64,000 bases of DNA from Parachitinimonas caeni (GCF_030129945.1 NZ_JARRAF010000024.1:1-64000); one strand, 5' to 3'; shown: positions 7,545 through 16,618, counted from the stretch's first letter. Notes: a model not told the origin generated them from the letters alone. Program-made: numbers and translations.

Positions 7545-9389
7545 ATGAAGCAATTCAATACAAATAAGCCTGTCGCCCGACTGAGTCAGACAGGCATCGC
7601 TGTAGCTCTGGCCTTGATGGCAACCGCTGCCCATGCGGAACAAGGCTTTGCCGCCGCTGCGGCACAACAGGGCACCCACACCGATCAGCTGATCGTGAAG
7701 TACCGCACCAGCGGCCTTTCCCTGCAACAACTGAACAGCCCCAGCGCCCAAACCGCCGCCGCTACTGTGCGTGCGCAGCGCATGACGCAGCTGCAAACGT
7801 CGCTGCAGCCATTTGGTGCCATTACCGCGTTCAAGCGTACGACGGGTCTGGGCGCACAGGTGATCAAGCTTGACCGCCGTCGTACCGTTGAAGAAGTGGC
7901 CGCCATGGCCGCCAAGATTGCCAAGGATGATCCGAACGTTGCCTACGCCGAGCCGGATTACATCATGCAGCCCTTGGCTGCCGCCCCTAATGATCCGCGC
8001 TGGAAAGATCAGTGGGACATGCAAAATTCCGCAACAGGCATCAACCTGACCAAAGCCTGGGATATTTCCACCGGTAGTGGGGTGGTCGTGGCGGTGATTG
8101 ATACCGGCTACCGCCCTCATGCCGATCTGGCGGCAAACGTGTTACCTGGCTACGACATGATCACCGAAGCCACTCGTGCCAACGACGGCGATGGCCGTGA
8201 CAACGACGCCCGCGATACCGGTAGCTGGGTGGCCTCCGGTGAATGCCAACCCGGATCTAGCGCCCGGGATTCCAGCTGGCACGGTACACACGTTGCCGGC
8301 ACCATTGCTGCGGTGACCAATAACGGCGTCGGCGTAGCGGGGATCGCACCGAATGCCAAGATCCTGCCAGTGCGGGTTCTGGGCAAGTGCGGTGGCGCGA
8401 CGTCCGATATCGCTGACGCTATCGTTTGGGCATCTGGTGGTGAAGTGCCGGATATTCCGACAAACACCACGCCAGCTCGCGTGCTCAACCTGTCGCTCGG
8501 TGGCAAGCGCTCGTGTACCGAAACCCAGACCTATCAGGAGGCGATTGACAAAGCCATTGCCAACAAGGCGATCGTTGTCGTTGCCGCAGGGAACTCTTCA
8601 ATGGATGTTTCGGGCTTCACCCCCGCCAGCTGCCGAGGTGTCGTGGCAGTAGCGGCCTACGGCAAAAGTGGCGCTCGGGCTTCCTACTCCAACTACGGTG
8701 CCAAGATTGCGCTGGCCGGGCCGGGCGGCGAGTGGGAATTTGAGAATGACCCGGAAGGCATTCTGTCTACCGTGGACGTTGGCACCAAAGATCCGGTGAA
8801 AGATGGCTATACCACAATGGCCGGAACCTCGATGGCCGCCCCGCACGTTGCGGGTGTCGCCGCGCTGATGCTGGCCGCCAAGCCATCGGCTACAGCAGAT
8901 GAAGTTGTGAGTGCACTTAAGTCATCGGCCCGTCCTTTCACTGCGTCGTGCGACCAGTGCGGGAGCGGCATGCTCGACGCCTATGGCGCGGTCAAGGCGA
9001 TCAAGGGTGAAATCGTTCAGCCACCCTCGGGTTCGAGCGAGGTCGAGCCCAACGATGGCCGGCTTGCGGCCAATGCGGTGACGGCACCGAAAACCCTGAA
9101 CGCCACCATGGGCACCACCGCCGATCTGGACTACTACTCGGTGCAGCTGCCAGCCGGCAAAACACTGTCTGTTGCCATGGCGCCAAACAGCGACTCTGAT
9201 TACGACGTCTACCTCTACAGCGCGTCTGGCTCCTTGCTCAAGAGCAGCGAAAACGGCCCTGGCGAAGCGGATCGTGTGTCAACGACCAACACCTCCACCA
9301 AGGCCCAGACCTACTACATTGCCGTGCAGCACTATCAGGGCGGTTTCGGTGCAGCCGATGGCAAGTACACCGTAAAGTTCAGCTGGTAA
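7545..9389 (+). CDS. Second secreted S8 family serine peptidase with PPC domain
   Basis: 614 residues; ATG at 7545 preceded by AAAGGTGAAAC. Layout equals the previous subtilase: signal peptide ending near TAAHA, I9 propeptide, catalytic domain with Asp186 (AVIDTGYRPH), His246 (SSWHGTHVAGT) and Ser429 (GTSMAAPHVAG), and a C-terminal PPC domain (SDYDVYLYSASG). Sequence identity to its neighbour is high throughout, including leader and terminator, so the pair came from tandem duplication. Divergence is strongest in loops near residues 200-230 and 285-320, which could alter substrate preference. Expected to act outside the cell in protein degradation. Confidence 0.95.
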   Translation: MKQFNTNKPVARLSQTGIAVALALMATAAHAEQGFAAAAAQQGTHTDQLIVKYRTSGLSLQQLNSPSAQTAAATVRAQRMTQLQTSLQPFGAITAFKRTTGLGAQVIKLDRRRTVEEVAAMAAKIAKDDPNVAYAEPDYIMQPLAAAPNDPRWKDQWDMQNSATGINLTKAWDISTGSGVVVAVIDTGYRPHADLAANVLPGYDMITEATRANDGDGRDNDARDTGSWVASGECQPGSSARDSSWHGTHVAGTIAAVTNNGVGVAGIAPNAKILPVRVLGKCGGATSDIADAIVWASGGEVPDIPTNTTPARVLNLSLGGKRSCTETQTYQEAIDKAIANKAIVVVAAGNSSMDVSGFTPASCRGVVAVAAYGKSGARASYSNYGAKIALAGPGGEWEFENDPEGILSTVDVGTKDPVKDGYTTMAGTSMAAPHVAGVAALMLAAKPSATADEVVSALKSSARPFTASCDQCGSGMLDAYGAVKAIKGEIVQPPSGSSEVEPNDGRLAANAVTAPKTLNATMGTTADLDYYSVQLPAGKTLSVAMAPNSDSDYDVYLYSASGSLLKSSENGPGEADRVSTTNTSTKAQTYYIAVQHYQGGFGAADGKYTVKFSW

Positions 9390-9424
9390 GCTTCCCGGCT
9401 TTCCGGTTTCATCCGTCTTTCTTC

Positions 9425-9455
9425 AAAGCCATCCCGCGAGGGGTGGCTTTTTTTT
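9425..9455 (+). terminator. Rho-independent terminator after the second subtilase
   Basis: AAAGCCATCCC pairs with GGGGTGGCTTT around a GCGA loop, followed by eight or more T. It is near identical in stem to the terminator at 6851-6880. Confidence 0.9.
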
Positions 9456-9532
9456 CAGGGTTGCTGCAACCAATACCTTCAGACAGATGCACAATCACCC
9501 CCGCCCCCTTTGTTGCAAGACCAGGAACCCCA

Positions 9533-10228
9533 ATGCCCATCGAATTCGACCAGAACTACGCCACAATCTATGACCACAAAATCCGTAAGCTGATACCCGG
9601 CTATCTGCTCCTGCACGAGCTGTCACGCCATACCTTGCAAGCGTTGTTGCCGGTGCAGGCAAAGATTGTGGTGGCGGGAGCAGGGACCGGGCAGGAAGTG
9701 ATCGAGACGGCCACTGCCAATCCGGGCTGGCAATATTGTCTGGTCGAGCCTTCGGCCCCGATGCGGGAGGAAGCACAGCGCCGGGCCGAGGCCGCTGGCA
9801 TTGCGCAGCGGGTATCGTTCCGGGCGGGCAGGGTAGGGCTGGATGCCGAGCTGGAGTCTGCGCCGTGTTTCGATGCAGCCTTATCCCTGCTGGTGTTGCA
9901 TTTTGTGGCAGGCGAAGCGGCCAAACTGGCTTATTTGCGCCAGCTGGCGGGTTGTCTGCATCCGGGCGCGCCTTTGCTGCTGGCCGATATGGAAGGGGAG
10001 CGCGATTCGGCGGTGTTTGCGCAGCAGATTGCCATCTGGCATCGGCAGCAGCTGGCGAGCCGAAGTCATCCAGAAACGGTGGCGCTCGACTTCTCCAAAC
10101 TCGAAACGGACATCTACCCGCTGCCGGCGCTGCGCCTGCAAGCGCTGCTGGAGGAAGCCGGATTTACGCCGCCCATCGCGTATTTCCGCGCCTGGCAGAT
10201 TGCCGGCTATTACTGCCATCGTCGGTAG
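9533..10228 (+). CDS. Class I SAM-dependent methyltransferase
   Basis: 231 residues from the ATG at 9533, which has AGGA 8 bases upstream; an earlier in-frame ATG at 9443 lies inside the preceding terminator and is unlikely. Motif I of class I methyltransferases is seen at residues 46-54 (VVAGAGTGQEV), with an acidic residue at the end of the next strand (CLVEPS) and a post-motif strand ALSLLVLHFV. Substrate unknown. It converges on the next gene with a shared hairpin terminator between them. Confidence 0.85.
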   Translation: MPIEFDQNYATIYDHKIRKLIPGYLLLHELSRHTLQALLPVQAKIVVAGAGTGQEVIETATANPGWQYCLVEPSAPMREEAQRRAEAAGIAQRVSFRAGRVGLDAELESAPCFDAALSLLVLHFVAGEAAKLAYLRQLAGCLHPGAPLLLADMEGERDSAVFAQQIAIWHRQQLASRSHPETVALDFSKLETDIYPLPALRLQALLEEAGFTPPIAYFRAWQIAGYYCHRR

Positions 10229-10279
10229 TCTGCCGACCGAAAAGAACCGAATGCCGGAGATGCTGAAACGGCGAAATAC

Positions 10280-10308
10280 AAAGCGCCACCTTTGCCGGTG
10301 GCGCTTTG
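10280..10308. terminator. Hairpin terminator between convergent genes
   Basis: AAAGCGCCACC pairs with GGTGGCGCTTT around a TTTGCC loop. A-rich on the left and T-rich on the right of the stem, so it can serve both the methyltransferase gene and the convergent flavoprotein-like gene. Confidence 0.8.
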
Positions 10309-10319
10309 TCTGGCGGGTA

Positions 10320-12491
10320 TCAAGCCCAGTGCTTGGTCAATGTGGTATTGCCGCCACCTTGGTCGAGCCGGGCCAACTCGCTTTCATAACCATCGGTGAC
10401 TTTCTCCGGCGTGCCAAGTACCGGCTTGGGCTGACTTTGGAAGTGCGCGCTGACCTCCTGCCTGATCTGCTCAACCAATGACACGCCCTCGCTCGACTCC
10501 GCGTCTTTGCCGGCTTTTACAAAAGCGAGCAGGGTTTCTGTCGTGGCGGGTTTGACGCCGAGCTTGGCCAACGCTTCCAGGCCCTTGCCTTCCGGATTGT
10601 TTTTCAGTAGCGGCAAAATCTCGCCGTTCATGACTCGGTCGGTGGCGGTCGCGACAAACTCCGAGCCGGTCTTGCGCCGTATTTCAATGGCCTCTTCAAT
10701 GAACTGGCTGGCCTGTTCATTGGTGATATTGTCGAACTCGTTTGCGATATGGGCGCGCAGCATCGTCCGGTTATCCGAGGTGTAGTTGACTTCACCGTTG
10801 GCAATGTAGCCCGGCATGTGGCCGGTCAGCCCCGCAGATGACGCCTTGACCGTACCCAGTTGGGGTGACACGACAACCGAGGCAACCTCGGTCTTGACCT
10901 GATTTTCGACGGCTGCGGCCACGCTGTTTTTCGGATTGGACAGGTGGTCACGTGCGTCGAGGAAGTCACGGACCTGGTTGGCCAGTACCTGAAAGCTGGC
11001 CAGAGCATGTGGCTCTGGTGCTTCTCCCAGTGCCACGCGAACCGCCGCCAGCTTCTGGGTGATTTCCTCGCGACTGGCTTTGCTTTGTACCGCCGCATCT
11101 AGCGTATCGGCCTGGGTCAGCCCCAGGGAGTGGGTTGTCTCATGTATGCGGGTTGTGGCCTTATCCAGATAGTTATGCGCGACCCGTGGTGCCAGTGAGT
11201 TGACAGAGGCGCCTACTACCAGCAAGCCATTGCCATTGCCGGAACCTTCAGTCTGCAGGCCCAGCACGGTTTCATAAGGTTTGTCTGAATACACCTGATC
11301 CATGTCGTATGCGGGTTCGAGTTCGAGTTTGTTGCGTTCGCGTTCCAGTTCGTGTTTGAGTTCGAGTTTGCGTTCGGGTTCGAGTTCGAGTTCGAGTTTG
11401 CGTTCGAGTTTGCGTTCGAGTTCGTGATCTCTGATTAGGTTTTTCAGGACGTGACCGACTGTACCGGGTTTGTCCGGATCCTGGCCGAGTGCATAGACAT
11501 AAAAGTCCGCTTCGATTTTCCCCTTCTTTGCTGTGGAAGGATCTGCATTCCTGGCAACGGGCTCGGAAAATTCAAGCACGACGCCGCCGTCTTCCTTCGG
11601 TGTGATATTCAACTTGTCGACACTAACCAGATGATCTTTCGCGGTCGCTGGAGCGTACTTCAGCTGATTGCCGTCAAGTAATACTGGCTTGGTACTGCGA
11701 ATCATCCAATCCACCTTGGCCGCGCCCAACTCACCGGCTCTTTCCACTGCGTCGATGCCGGCATTGGGGCCGTGTACGACAATATGCTTACCTTTGAAGC
11801 GATCCGGGTCTGTATCGCTGGCGCGCATGAATTCATCCAGATCCATAACCGTGCCGCCTTTGTGCAAGGCTGGCTTGTCGTTGAGTGTAATGTTGTCGAA
11901 GCGCTTTTCTGTGGCGGTTGGATCGGTGCTTTCCCCCCAGATGCTCGAATGCGGACCGGCGCCCATGCCCAAGACCACCTGTTTACTTTTAACCGACTTG
12001 CCGTTGTCGAGAGCAATAATGAATTCGCCTTCTGTGTTCCTGGTAATGCCGGTTATGCCCTGCTTCAGATGTTCAGCCCCCAAATCCAGCGATTGCTTGA
12101 TCTGCGCGTCATTGCTGGCTGAAAACTCACCGCGATCGGCATATGTCGGATCATATTTCGGGGCGTGGTCACCCCATTGGTCGATGATCTGATGTTGATG
12201 GTTGATATAGCCGGTGCCACGTACTTCCGGTTTCCAGGCATCCTGCTGGCCGATGATGGTGACCTTGCTGTGTAGCGGGGCATCAGCTTCTGCGCCGCTA
12301 TGGCGGCTGTTCAGCTCGTTCAGGGCATAGGCAATGCTGCTGCCGACGCCGATAAAAGTGACTTCGCGCACACGGTCGGGGTCTAGTGGTGGCTTTTCAC
12401 TCGATACGCCGACCGTTGATTCGGTTTTGGAAACCGACTGGCTGGACTGGATAAGACTCGGGCTGATCAGGGTGGGGGCGATTTTCATCAT
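10320..12491 (-). CDS. Large FAD/NAD(P)-binding oxidoreductase-like protein, candidate secreted effector
   Basis: 723 residues from the ATG at 12491 (AGGAG 8 bases upstream). The first 40 residues are rich in S, T, P and Q and contain no hydrophobic signal, as in type III secreted proteins. Then come VTFIGVGSSIAYALN (dinucleotide-binding G-x-G-x-x-A at about 45-60), VVLGMGAGPHSS, a second binding motif HIVVHGPNAGIDAVE and a YVYALGQDPDKPG block, together the outline of a flavin-dependent or pyridine-nucleotide oxidoreductase. A highly charged E/L/K/R tract (about residues 354-391) interrupts the domain and is encoded by a hexanucleotide repeat. The C-terminal 300 residues match nothing I know. 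A LysR gene diverges upstream. Effector status is inference. Confidence 0.55.
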   Translation of the reverse strand: MMKIAPTLISPSLIQSSQSVSKTESTVGVSSEKPPLDPDRVREVTFIGVGSSIAYALNELNSRHSGAEADAPLHSKVTIIGQQDAWKPEVRGTGYINHQHQIIDQWGDHAPKYDPTYADRGEFSASNDAQIKQSLDLGAEHLKQGITGITRNTEGEFIIALDNGKSVKSKQVVLGMGAGPHSSIWGESTDPTATEKRFDNITLNDKPALHKGGTVMDLDEFMRASDTDPDRFKGKHIVVHGPNAGIDAVERAGELGAAKVDWMIRSTKPVLLDGNQLKYAPATAKDHLVSVDKLNITPKEDGGVVLEFSEPVARNADPSTAKKGKIEADFYVYALGQDPDKPGTVGHVLKNLIRDHELERKLERKLELELEPERKLELKHELERERNKLELEPAYDMDQVYSDKPYETVLGLQTEGSGNGNGLLVVGASVNSLAPRVAHNYLDKATTRIHETTHSLGLTQADTLDAAVQSKASREEITQKLAAVRVALGEAPEPHALASFQVLANQVRDFLDARDHLSNPKNSVAAAVENQVKTEVASVVVSPQLGTVKASSAGLTGHMPGYIANGEVNYTSDNRTMLRAHIANEFDNITNEQASQFIEEAIEIRRKTGSEFVATATDRVMNGEILPLLKNNPEGKGLEALAKLGVKPATTETLLAFVKAGKDAESSEGVSLVEQIRQEVSAHFQSQPKPVLGTPEKVTDGYESELARLDQGGGNTTLTKHWA
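11318..11427 (-). repeat. In-frame hexanucleotide repeat tract (GAACTC/GAACGC type)
   Basis: On the plus strand the tract reads as imperfect repeats of TTCGAG and TTTGCG units. On the coding strand this gives alternating Glu-Leu, Glu-Arg and Lys-Leu codons (ELERKLE pattern). Because the unit is six bases, slippage would change length without breaking the frame. Confidence 0.85.
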
Positions 12492-12532
12492 GATGGAAGC
12501 TCCTGCTAATTTAATTAATGAATAAAAGTGGT

Positions 12533-12569
12533 GTTGAGATGGGCCCTGCAGGGCAGGGTGCATCTCAAC
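12533..12569. promoter_or_regulatory. Nested inverted repeat upstream of the candidate effector gene
   Basis: GTTGAGATG (12533-12541) and CATCTCAAC (12561-12569) are perfect complements, enclosing the palindrome GCCCTGCAGGGC. It lies about 40 bases upstream of the candidate effector start and 160 bases before the divergent LysR gene. It could be an operator or a leader hairpin; no regulator is assigned. Confidence 0.5.
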
Positions 12570-12729
12570 GCAACCTTTTCAATGGCACTGCACGCTACAT
12601 CGAGTAAGTGGATAGATAGGGACTTTCTATCCATTAATATTCATTAAATTTTTCTATCGAACAGGGCTGGCAGTGGCTATTGGTTCCGGTGCTTCCGCCT
12701 GTACGGTCCGTTTGCGCGACAATTAGCGA

Positions 12730-13617
12730 ATGAAGAAGCGATACTTGCCCTCCCTGCATGCCCTGCGTGCATTTGAAGCGGCGGCGCGGCATCTGAGTTT
12801 CAGCCAAGCGGCTGAAGAGCTGCATGTCAGCCAGAGCGCCATCAGCCATCACATCCGGCAACTTGAAGAAGAACTGGGGCAAGCTCTGTTCGTACGCCTG
12901 ACCCGCGCCCTGGCGCTGACACCAGCGGGTGAGGCCATGCTGCCGCTCGCCCGCCAGGGTTTTGATCTGCTGGCTGAGGCGGCCCGCAAGGCGCGAGAGT
13001 GCGAGCGCGCGCAAGTGCGCGTGAGTGTGCTGCCATCGTTTGCTGCCTACTGGTTGGTGCCGCGTCTGTCACGGTTTCAAGCGGCCTATCCGCAGATCGA
13101 GATCATTCTCGAACCGGCGCTCGATATGGCGACCGTCGGTGCTGGAGGTGTCGATCTGGCCATCCGCTACGGCTATGGGGACTGGCCAGGGGGAAGGTGC
13201 CAGAAGCTGATTGACGAAACCCTGACACCGGTATGCCTCCCCAACGACCTGCCACGCCTGCAGCAAGCACCGGCCGGCAGCCGGCTTGGCGAATTCACCC
13301 TGCTGGCGACCAAACCCTTACCGCGCAATGAATGGCTGCAATGGGCAGCAGTGGCGGGGGTCGATCTATCCTCCGCCCGATTCCTGATGCTGACCGATTA
13401 CAACATCGTGCTGCAGGCGGTGCGGCAAGGGCAGGGGCTAGCCTTGGGCCGGCGCAGCCTGCTTGGTCTGGTGTTGCAGCAAGGGGAGTTGGTCGAGCCC
13501 TATCCCCAGTGGTGCCTGCGCGGCGAAGTGGGTTATTGGCTGGTGCTACCTGAATCCCCGCCGGCACTGGCGGTGCTGACCTTTTGCGACTGGTTGCAGT
13601 CGGAAGCGCTCGCATGA
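12730..13617 (+). CDS. LysR family transcriptional regulator (GcvA-like)
   Basis: 295 residues. The N-terminal winged helix-turn-helix is typical: LPSLHALRAFEAAARHLSFSQAAEELHVSQSAISHHIRQLEEELG (given here only as position 7-51; key part SQSAISHHI is the recognition helix). The effector domain follows from about residue 92 (VRVSVLPSF), with DLAIRYGYGDWPG as in the GcvA/AmpR subgroup. It is divergent from the large flavoprotein-like gene and co-directional with the SDR gene 120 bases downstream, so either could be its target. Confidence 0.9.
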   Translation: MKKRYLPSLHALRAFEAAARHLSFSQAAEELHVSQSAISHHIRQLEEELGQALFVRLTRALALTPAGEAMLPLARQGFDLLAEAARKARECERAQVRVSVLPSFAAYWLVPRLSRFQAAYPQIEIILEPALDMATVGAGGVDLAIRYGYGDWPGGRCQKLIDETLTPVCLPNDLPRLQQAPAGSRLGEFTLLATKPLPRNEWLQWAAVAGVDLSSARFLMLTDYNIVLQAVRQGQGLALGRRSLLGLVLQQGELVEPYPQWCLRGEVGYWLVLPESPPALAVLTFCDWLQSEALA

Positions 13618-13740
13618 GCCAGACTCATCCATCCCTTGCAAACAAGCCTTTTGTCAGCCTTGGGGCGTCAGCTCAAGATACCCACATGGCAACGCATGGT
13701 GCGTGTCAGACATTTTCAGATTGGTTTTGAGGAGCGGGAG

Positions 13741-14532
13741 ATGGATTTCGGAATACGAGGCAAGACGGCGCTGATCTTGGGTGGCGCAAAGGGGCTGGGA
13801 TGGGGTGTCGCCAAGGCACTCGCCGCCGAAGGCGTAAATCTGGCACTGCTGTCGCGCGATCATGATGCGCTCGAAACGGCGGCCGAGCGGCTGCGTGAGC
13901 AATACTCGGTCGAGGCGTACCCGGTTATCGGGGATCTGAACGATTGGGCCAGCATGGCGGCAGCAATCGACGAGGCTGAGAGTCGCCTGGGCGGCCAGAT
14001 CGACATCCTGCTCAATAATGGCGGCGGGCCACCCCCTGCAGCCATTTCCGGCATTGCCCCCGAACTCTGGTTGCAGCAGTTCAACGCAATGGTGTTGTCG
14101 CTGATCCGCACGGCAGACCGCGTCGTACCCGGTATGCGGCAGCGGGGCTGGGGCCGAGTGCTGACGGTAGGTTCGACATCGGTGGTTGAACCCAACCCGA
14201 TCTTGGCGATGTCCAATACCTTGCGCAGCACTTTGGTGGGCTGGAGCAAAACGCTGGCGTCTGAAGTCGCCCGAGATGGCGTTACCGTCAACTTTCTGCT
14301 GCCGGGCCAAATTGCGACGGCGCGTACCGAGTTTCTTGACGAACAGGCCGCCCAGCGTAGTGGCGAAACCCGCAGTCAGGTCAGGCAACGTAAAGAAGCC
14401 ACGATACCGGTCGGTCGCTACGGCACGCCGGACGAATTCGGTGCGGTGGCTGCCTTTCTCGCCAGCCAGCAGGCCGCTTATCTGACCGGTTCAATGATTC
14501 GGGTGGATGGTGGGATTCTGCGCTCGGTGTAG
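13741..14532 (+). CDS. SDR family protein lacking the canonical catalytic Tyr-Lys pair
   Basis: 263 residues from the ATG at 13741, preceded by GAGGAGCGGGAG. The Rossmann nucleotide-binding loop is GGAKGLG (residues 14-20) rather than the usual T-G-x-x-x-G-x-G, and NNGGGPPP replaces NNAG. After the catalytic strand (VLTVGSTSVVEPNP) the expected Y-x-x-x-K is replaced by a segment reading MSNTLRSTLVG, so Tyr and Lys are missing. Such changes are known in a BKR-like SDR subgroup whose members resemble 3-oxoacyl-ACP reductases but lack the catalytic tetrad. The C-terminal VDGG is normal. It may bind NAD(P) without standard SDR catalysis. A LysR gene lies upstream on the same strand. Confidence 0.85.
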   Translation: MDFGIRGKTALILGGAKGLGWGVAKALAAEGVNLALLSRDHDALETAAERLREQYSVEAYPVIGDLNDWASMAAAIDEAESRLGGQIDILLNNGGGPPPAAISGIAPELWLQQFNAMVLSLIRTADRVVPGMRQRGWGRVLTVGSTSVVEPNPILAMSNTLRSTLVGWSKTLASEVARDGVTVNFLLPGQIATARTEFLDEQAAQRSGETRSQVRQRKEATIPVGRYGTPDEFGAVAAFLASQQAAYLTGSMIRVDGGILRSV

Positions 14533-14596
14533 AAGGTTCGGAGGGGGCGAGACACACAGCCCTTGCACATCAACCGACGCGGCAATGGCATAAATA

Positions 14597-14627
14597 AAAA
14601 CCCCATCCAGACGGGTCTGGATGGGGT
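14597..14627 (-). terminator. Rho-independent terminator for the first DUF4214 gene
   Basis: CCCCATCCAGA and TCTGGATGGGG form a perfect 11-bp stem. On the minus strand it is followed by TTTTTA, fitting termination of the leftward gene; it may also stop the convergent SDR transcript. Confidence 0.85.
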
Positions 14628-14666
14628 TGCCAAGGCGCAGCTGACTAAACGATGGGACAGCGTCGA

Positions 14667-15140
14667 TTAGTTGCAGTAAGTGCCCAGACGGTTGACTTTG
14701 AATTCTTCCGAATTGGCAAAGAAGCGCGCGATATCAGCCAAAGGCGCTGCCTTGAAGGTCACCATCGTGTACTGGGAATCCCAAGTGGCACCTGGATGAG
14801 CTGCCCACTGCAGCAGCTCGTTGGCACTAGGGTCGCGTTTGAGAACTGCGCGGTACAGACGGTTAATCTGGGTTACCGCAGATAAGTGCTGATCTTGCAG
14901 CTCTTGAGAGCCGAAGAAAGCAGCGGCCAGCGAGGCTGCTTGCGACTGCGAGCAGGTTTGAGAATTGATAGCGTTGATATAAAAATTCATGCCACCTGCG
15001 TCAGCAGCGCGATTCAGGCCAATTTCATATAAAGAATTCAGATAGCCAACTTGACCTTGTGTAGCAGCCATTGCAGCAGGTGCTGCGGCAGCAACAGTCA
15101 GGCCAATTAATGTCGATTTGATAAAGGTATTCAGTTTCAT
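14667..15140 (-). CDS. Exported DUF4214 domain protein
   Basis: 157 residues with a strong signal peptide (cleavage after AAMA). The mature part holds a DUF4214 domain: YLNSLYEIGLNRAADAGGM and NRLYRAVLKRDPSANEL, the repeated L-Y-x-x-x-L-x-R-x-x-D/P-x-x-x-E/G pattern. DUF4214 occurs in surface and S-layer-like or exopolysaccharide-associated proteins; its function is not settled. The next gene upstream on the same strand is a close paralogue, down to the same signal peptide core (LIGLTVAAAAPAAMAA), and a third copy lies at 37107. A cysteine sits at the penultimate position (TYCN). Confidence 0.85.
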   Translation of the reverse strand: MKLNTFIKSTLIGLTVAAAAPAAMAATQGQVGYLNSLYEIGLNRAADAGGMNFYINAINSQTCSQSQAASLAAAFFGSQELQDQHLSAVTQINRLYRAVLKRDPSANELLQWAAHPGATWDSQYTMVTFKAAPLADIARFFANSEEFKVNRLGTYCN

Positions 15141-15424
15141 TTTGCAATTCCTGATAATTTGATTTGAAGTTGCCAGTTGTTTGTTGCTTTAGGCAACGGA
15201 CTCAAATTTACCAGTAAATCTTGTCTGTACCAAGAGTATGTTTATGGGTTTTTCTTTTGATTGCATGGTGTTTTTGTAACTAATTGATATTACGTGGATA
15301 TTTAATTTGCAATGCCAAGAATTACCACTTTCCTGCAATGGCGTTTAATTGTTTTAAATTAAATAACAATGCGTTCTTCTTTATATAACAAATTGAGTTT
15401 TTGTGGCCTTGTATGAACCAAAGC
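15141..15424. other. A+T-rich spacer between the DUF4214 paralogues
   Basis: About 280 bases, distinctly A+T rich compared with the window, with no open frame of interest. Since it follows a strong terminator on the minus strand, it should contain the promoter of the 14667-15140 gene. Confidence 0.5.
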
Positions 15425-15461
15425 AAAAAGCCCCGCTCTGGAATTCCAGAGCGGGGCTTTG
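15425..15461 (-). terminator. Rho-independent terminator for the second DUF4214 gene
   Basis: A perfect palindrome with GCCCCGCTCTGG and CCAGAGCGGGGC arms around AATT; the minus strand continues with TTTTTG. It lies 22 bases after the stop codon of the leftward gene. Confidence 0.9.
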
Positions 15462-15483
15462 TCAGACGGTATTGTCTGTCTGC

Positions 15484-15975
15484 TTATCTGCAGTATGCGG
15501 GCAGACGTTGGGTCCTGAACTCGTCGGTGTAGACAAACTGTCTGGCAAGGGAGGCCAGGGTTTCAGCCGAGAAAGTGGTGGTTGAGACTTTGGGGTCCAA
15601 GCTTGGCCCCATGGTGCTTGAAGCACCGAACTGAGAGTAATAGAGAAGCTCTCCAACTGCCGGATCGCGACCTAATATAGAGACAAATATACGATTAACT
15701 AGCTCGGAAGAGGGTAGGTGTTGGCTTTGCAATTCAGGCGAACCAAAAAAGGTGCTGGCTAGCGATGCGGCCTGTGCTTGTGAACAAACCTGCTCGTTGA
15801 GCTTTTCAATATAAAAAGCCATACCCCCTGCGTCGGCAATACGGCCAAGGCCGTTATTATATAAGCTATTCAGATAATTGATTTGGCCTGCGGTAACCGC
15901 TGCCATGGCAGCGGGAGCTGCAGCTGCTACGGTTAGGCCAATAAGTGCGGATTTGATAATTGAGCTGAACTTCAT
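15484..15975 (-). CDS. Exported DUF4214 domain protein, paralogue
   Basis: 163 residues with signal peptide (AAMA/AVTAG). DUF4214 pattern is seen in YLNSLYNNGLGRIADAGGM and NRIFVSILGRDPAVGELLY. It shares signal peptide and the first domain closely with the neighbouring 157-residue protein; the second half is more divergent. It also ends in a Cys two residues from the C terminus (AYCR). Each of the two genes has its own terminator and A+T-rich upstream region, so they are separate transcription units. Role unknown, probably at the cell surface or in the medium. Confidence 0.85.
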   Translation of the reverse strand: MKFSSIIKSALIGLTVAAAAPAAMAAVTAGQINYLNSLYNNGLGRIADAGGMAFYIEKLNEQVCSQAQAASLASTFFGSPELQSQHLPSSELVNRIFVSILGRDPAVGELLYYSQFGASSTMGPSLDPKVSTTTFSAETLASLARQFVYTDEFRTQRLPAYCR

Positions 15976-16618
15976 GTGATGATTCCTATTTATGCGGACT
16001 AAACGTTGCCTGTTATTCAGTGTAATGAATAGCGATGCGAAATTTATCAGTAAATAAGGATTTCGCCAATAGTATATTTGCCATTCTGTAGGATTGTTTG
16101 TCTGTATGATAAATGAATTTGTATAAGATATTGATTTGTAATGAATACTACAAAATAAAAGTGAAAATTACCAAGCAATTGGGTTGATGGGGATGATTAA
16201 TTGTTCCTGAAAATAGAACTAAAGATTGATTGATTGTTCTGAATGTCATGGTCCGCATCCAGGAGAGTATCCGCATCGCATGTGAAAAGGGGTAAAAACA
16301 TTCACGATAAGAAGCCCCGACTGGGTATCTGATATGGGGTTACTCACCTAAAACGCCCTGCTGCATACTCATCTAACAGGTGCTTCTGAGTTTGATGGAT
16401 ATATGGAATGCACTATCTGATTTAGTGATACCGGTTTGTAGAATCTGCTGTGCGGATCTTGGGAAATTTCTATCGCTCCAAGGGTTGCATTACATCTCAT
16501 GCACAGGCCCGTACCGGCAGGCTGGCTGTCCCCGCCGTTTATTGGTAGTTTCACCGAACACATGGCCAAAAATGCTTTGAGATGGCGGTGGCCGATTTAA
16601 ATAATTGGTAGATAAAAA
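15976..16618. other. A+T-rich spacer upstream of divergent DUF4214 and sirtuin genes
   Basis: About 640 bases, A+T rich over the first 300, with no credible gene on either strand. It must hold the promoters for the leftward DUF4214 gene and the rightward sirtuin-PARG pair. No repeat or known regulatory motif was recognised. Confidence 0.5.

Noticed and set aside
9443-9532. Earlier start for the methyltransferase
   Set aside because: It begins inside the T tract of the preceding terminator; the ATG at 9533 has a ribosome site.
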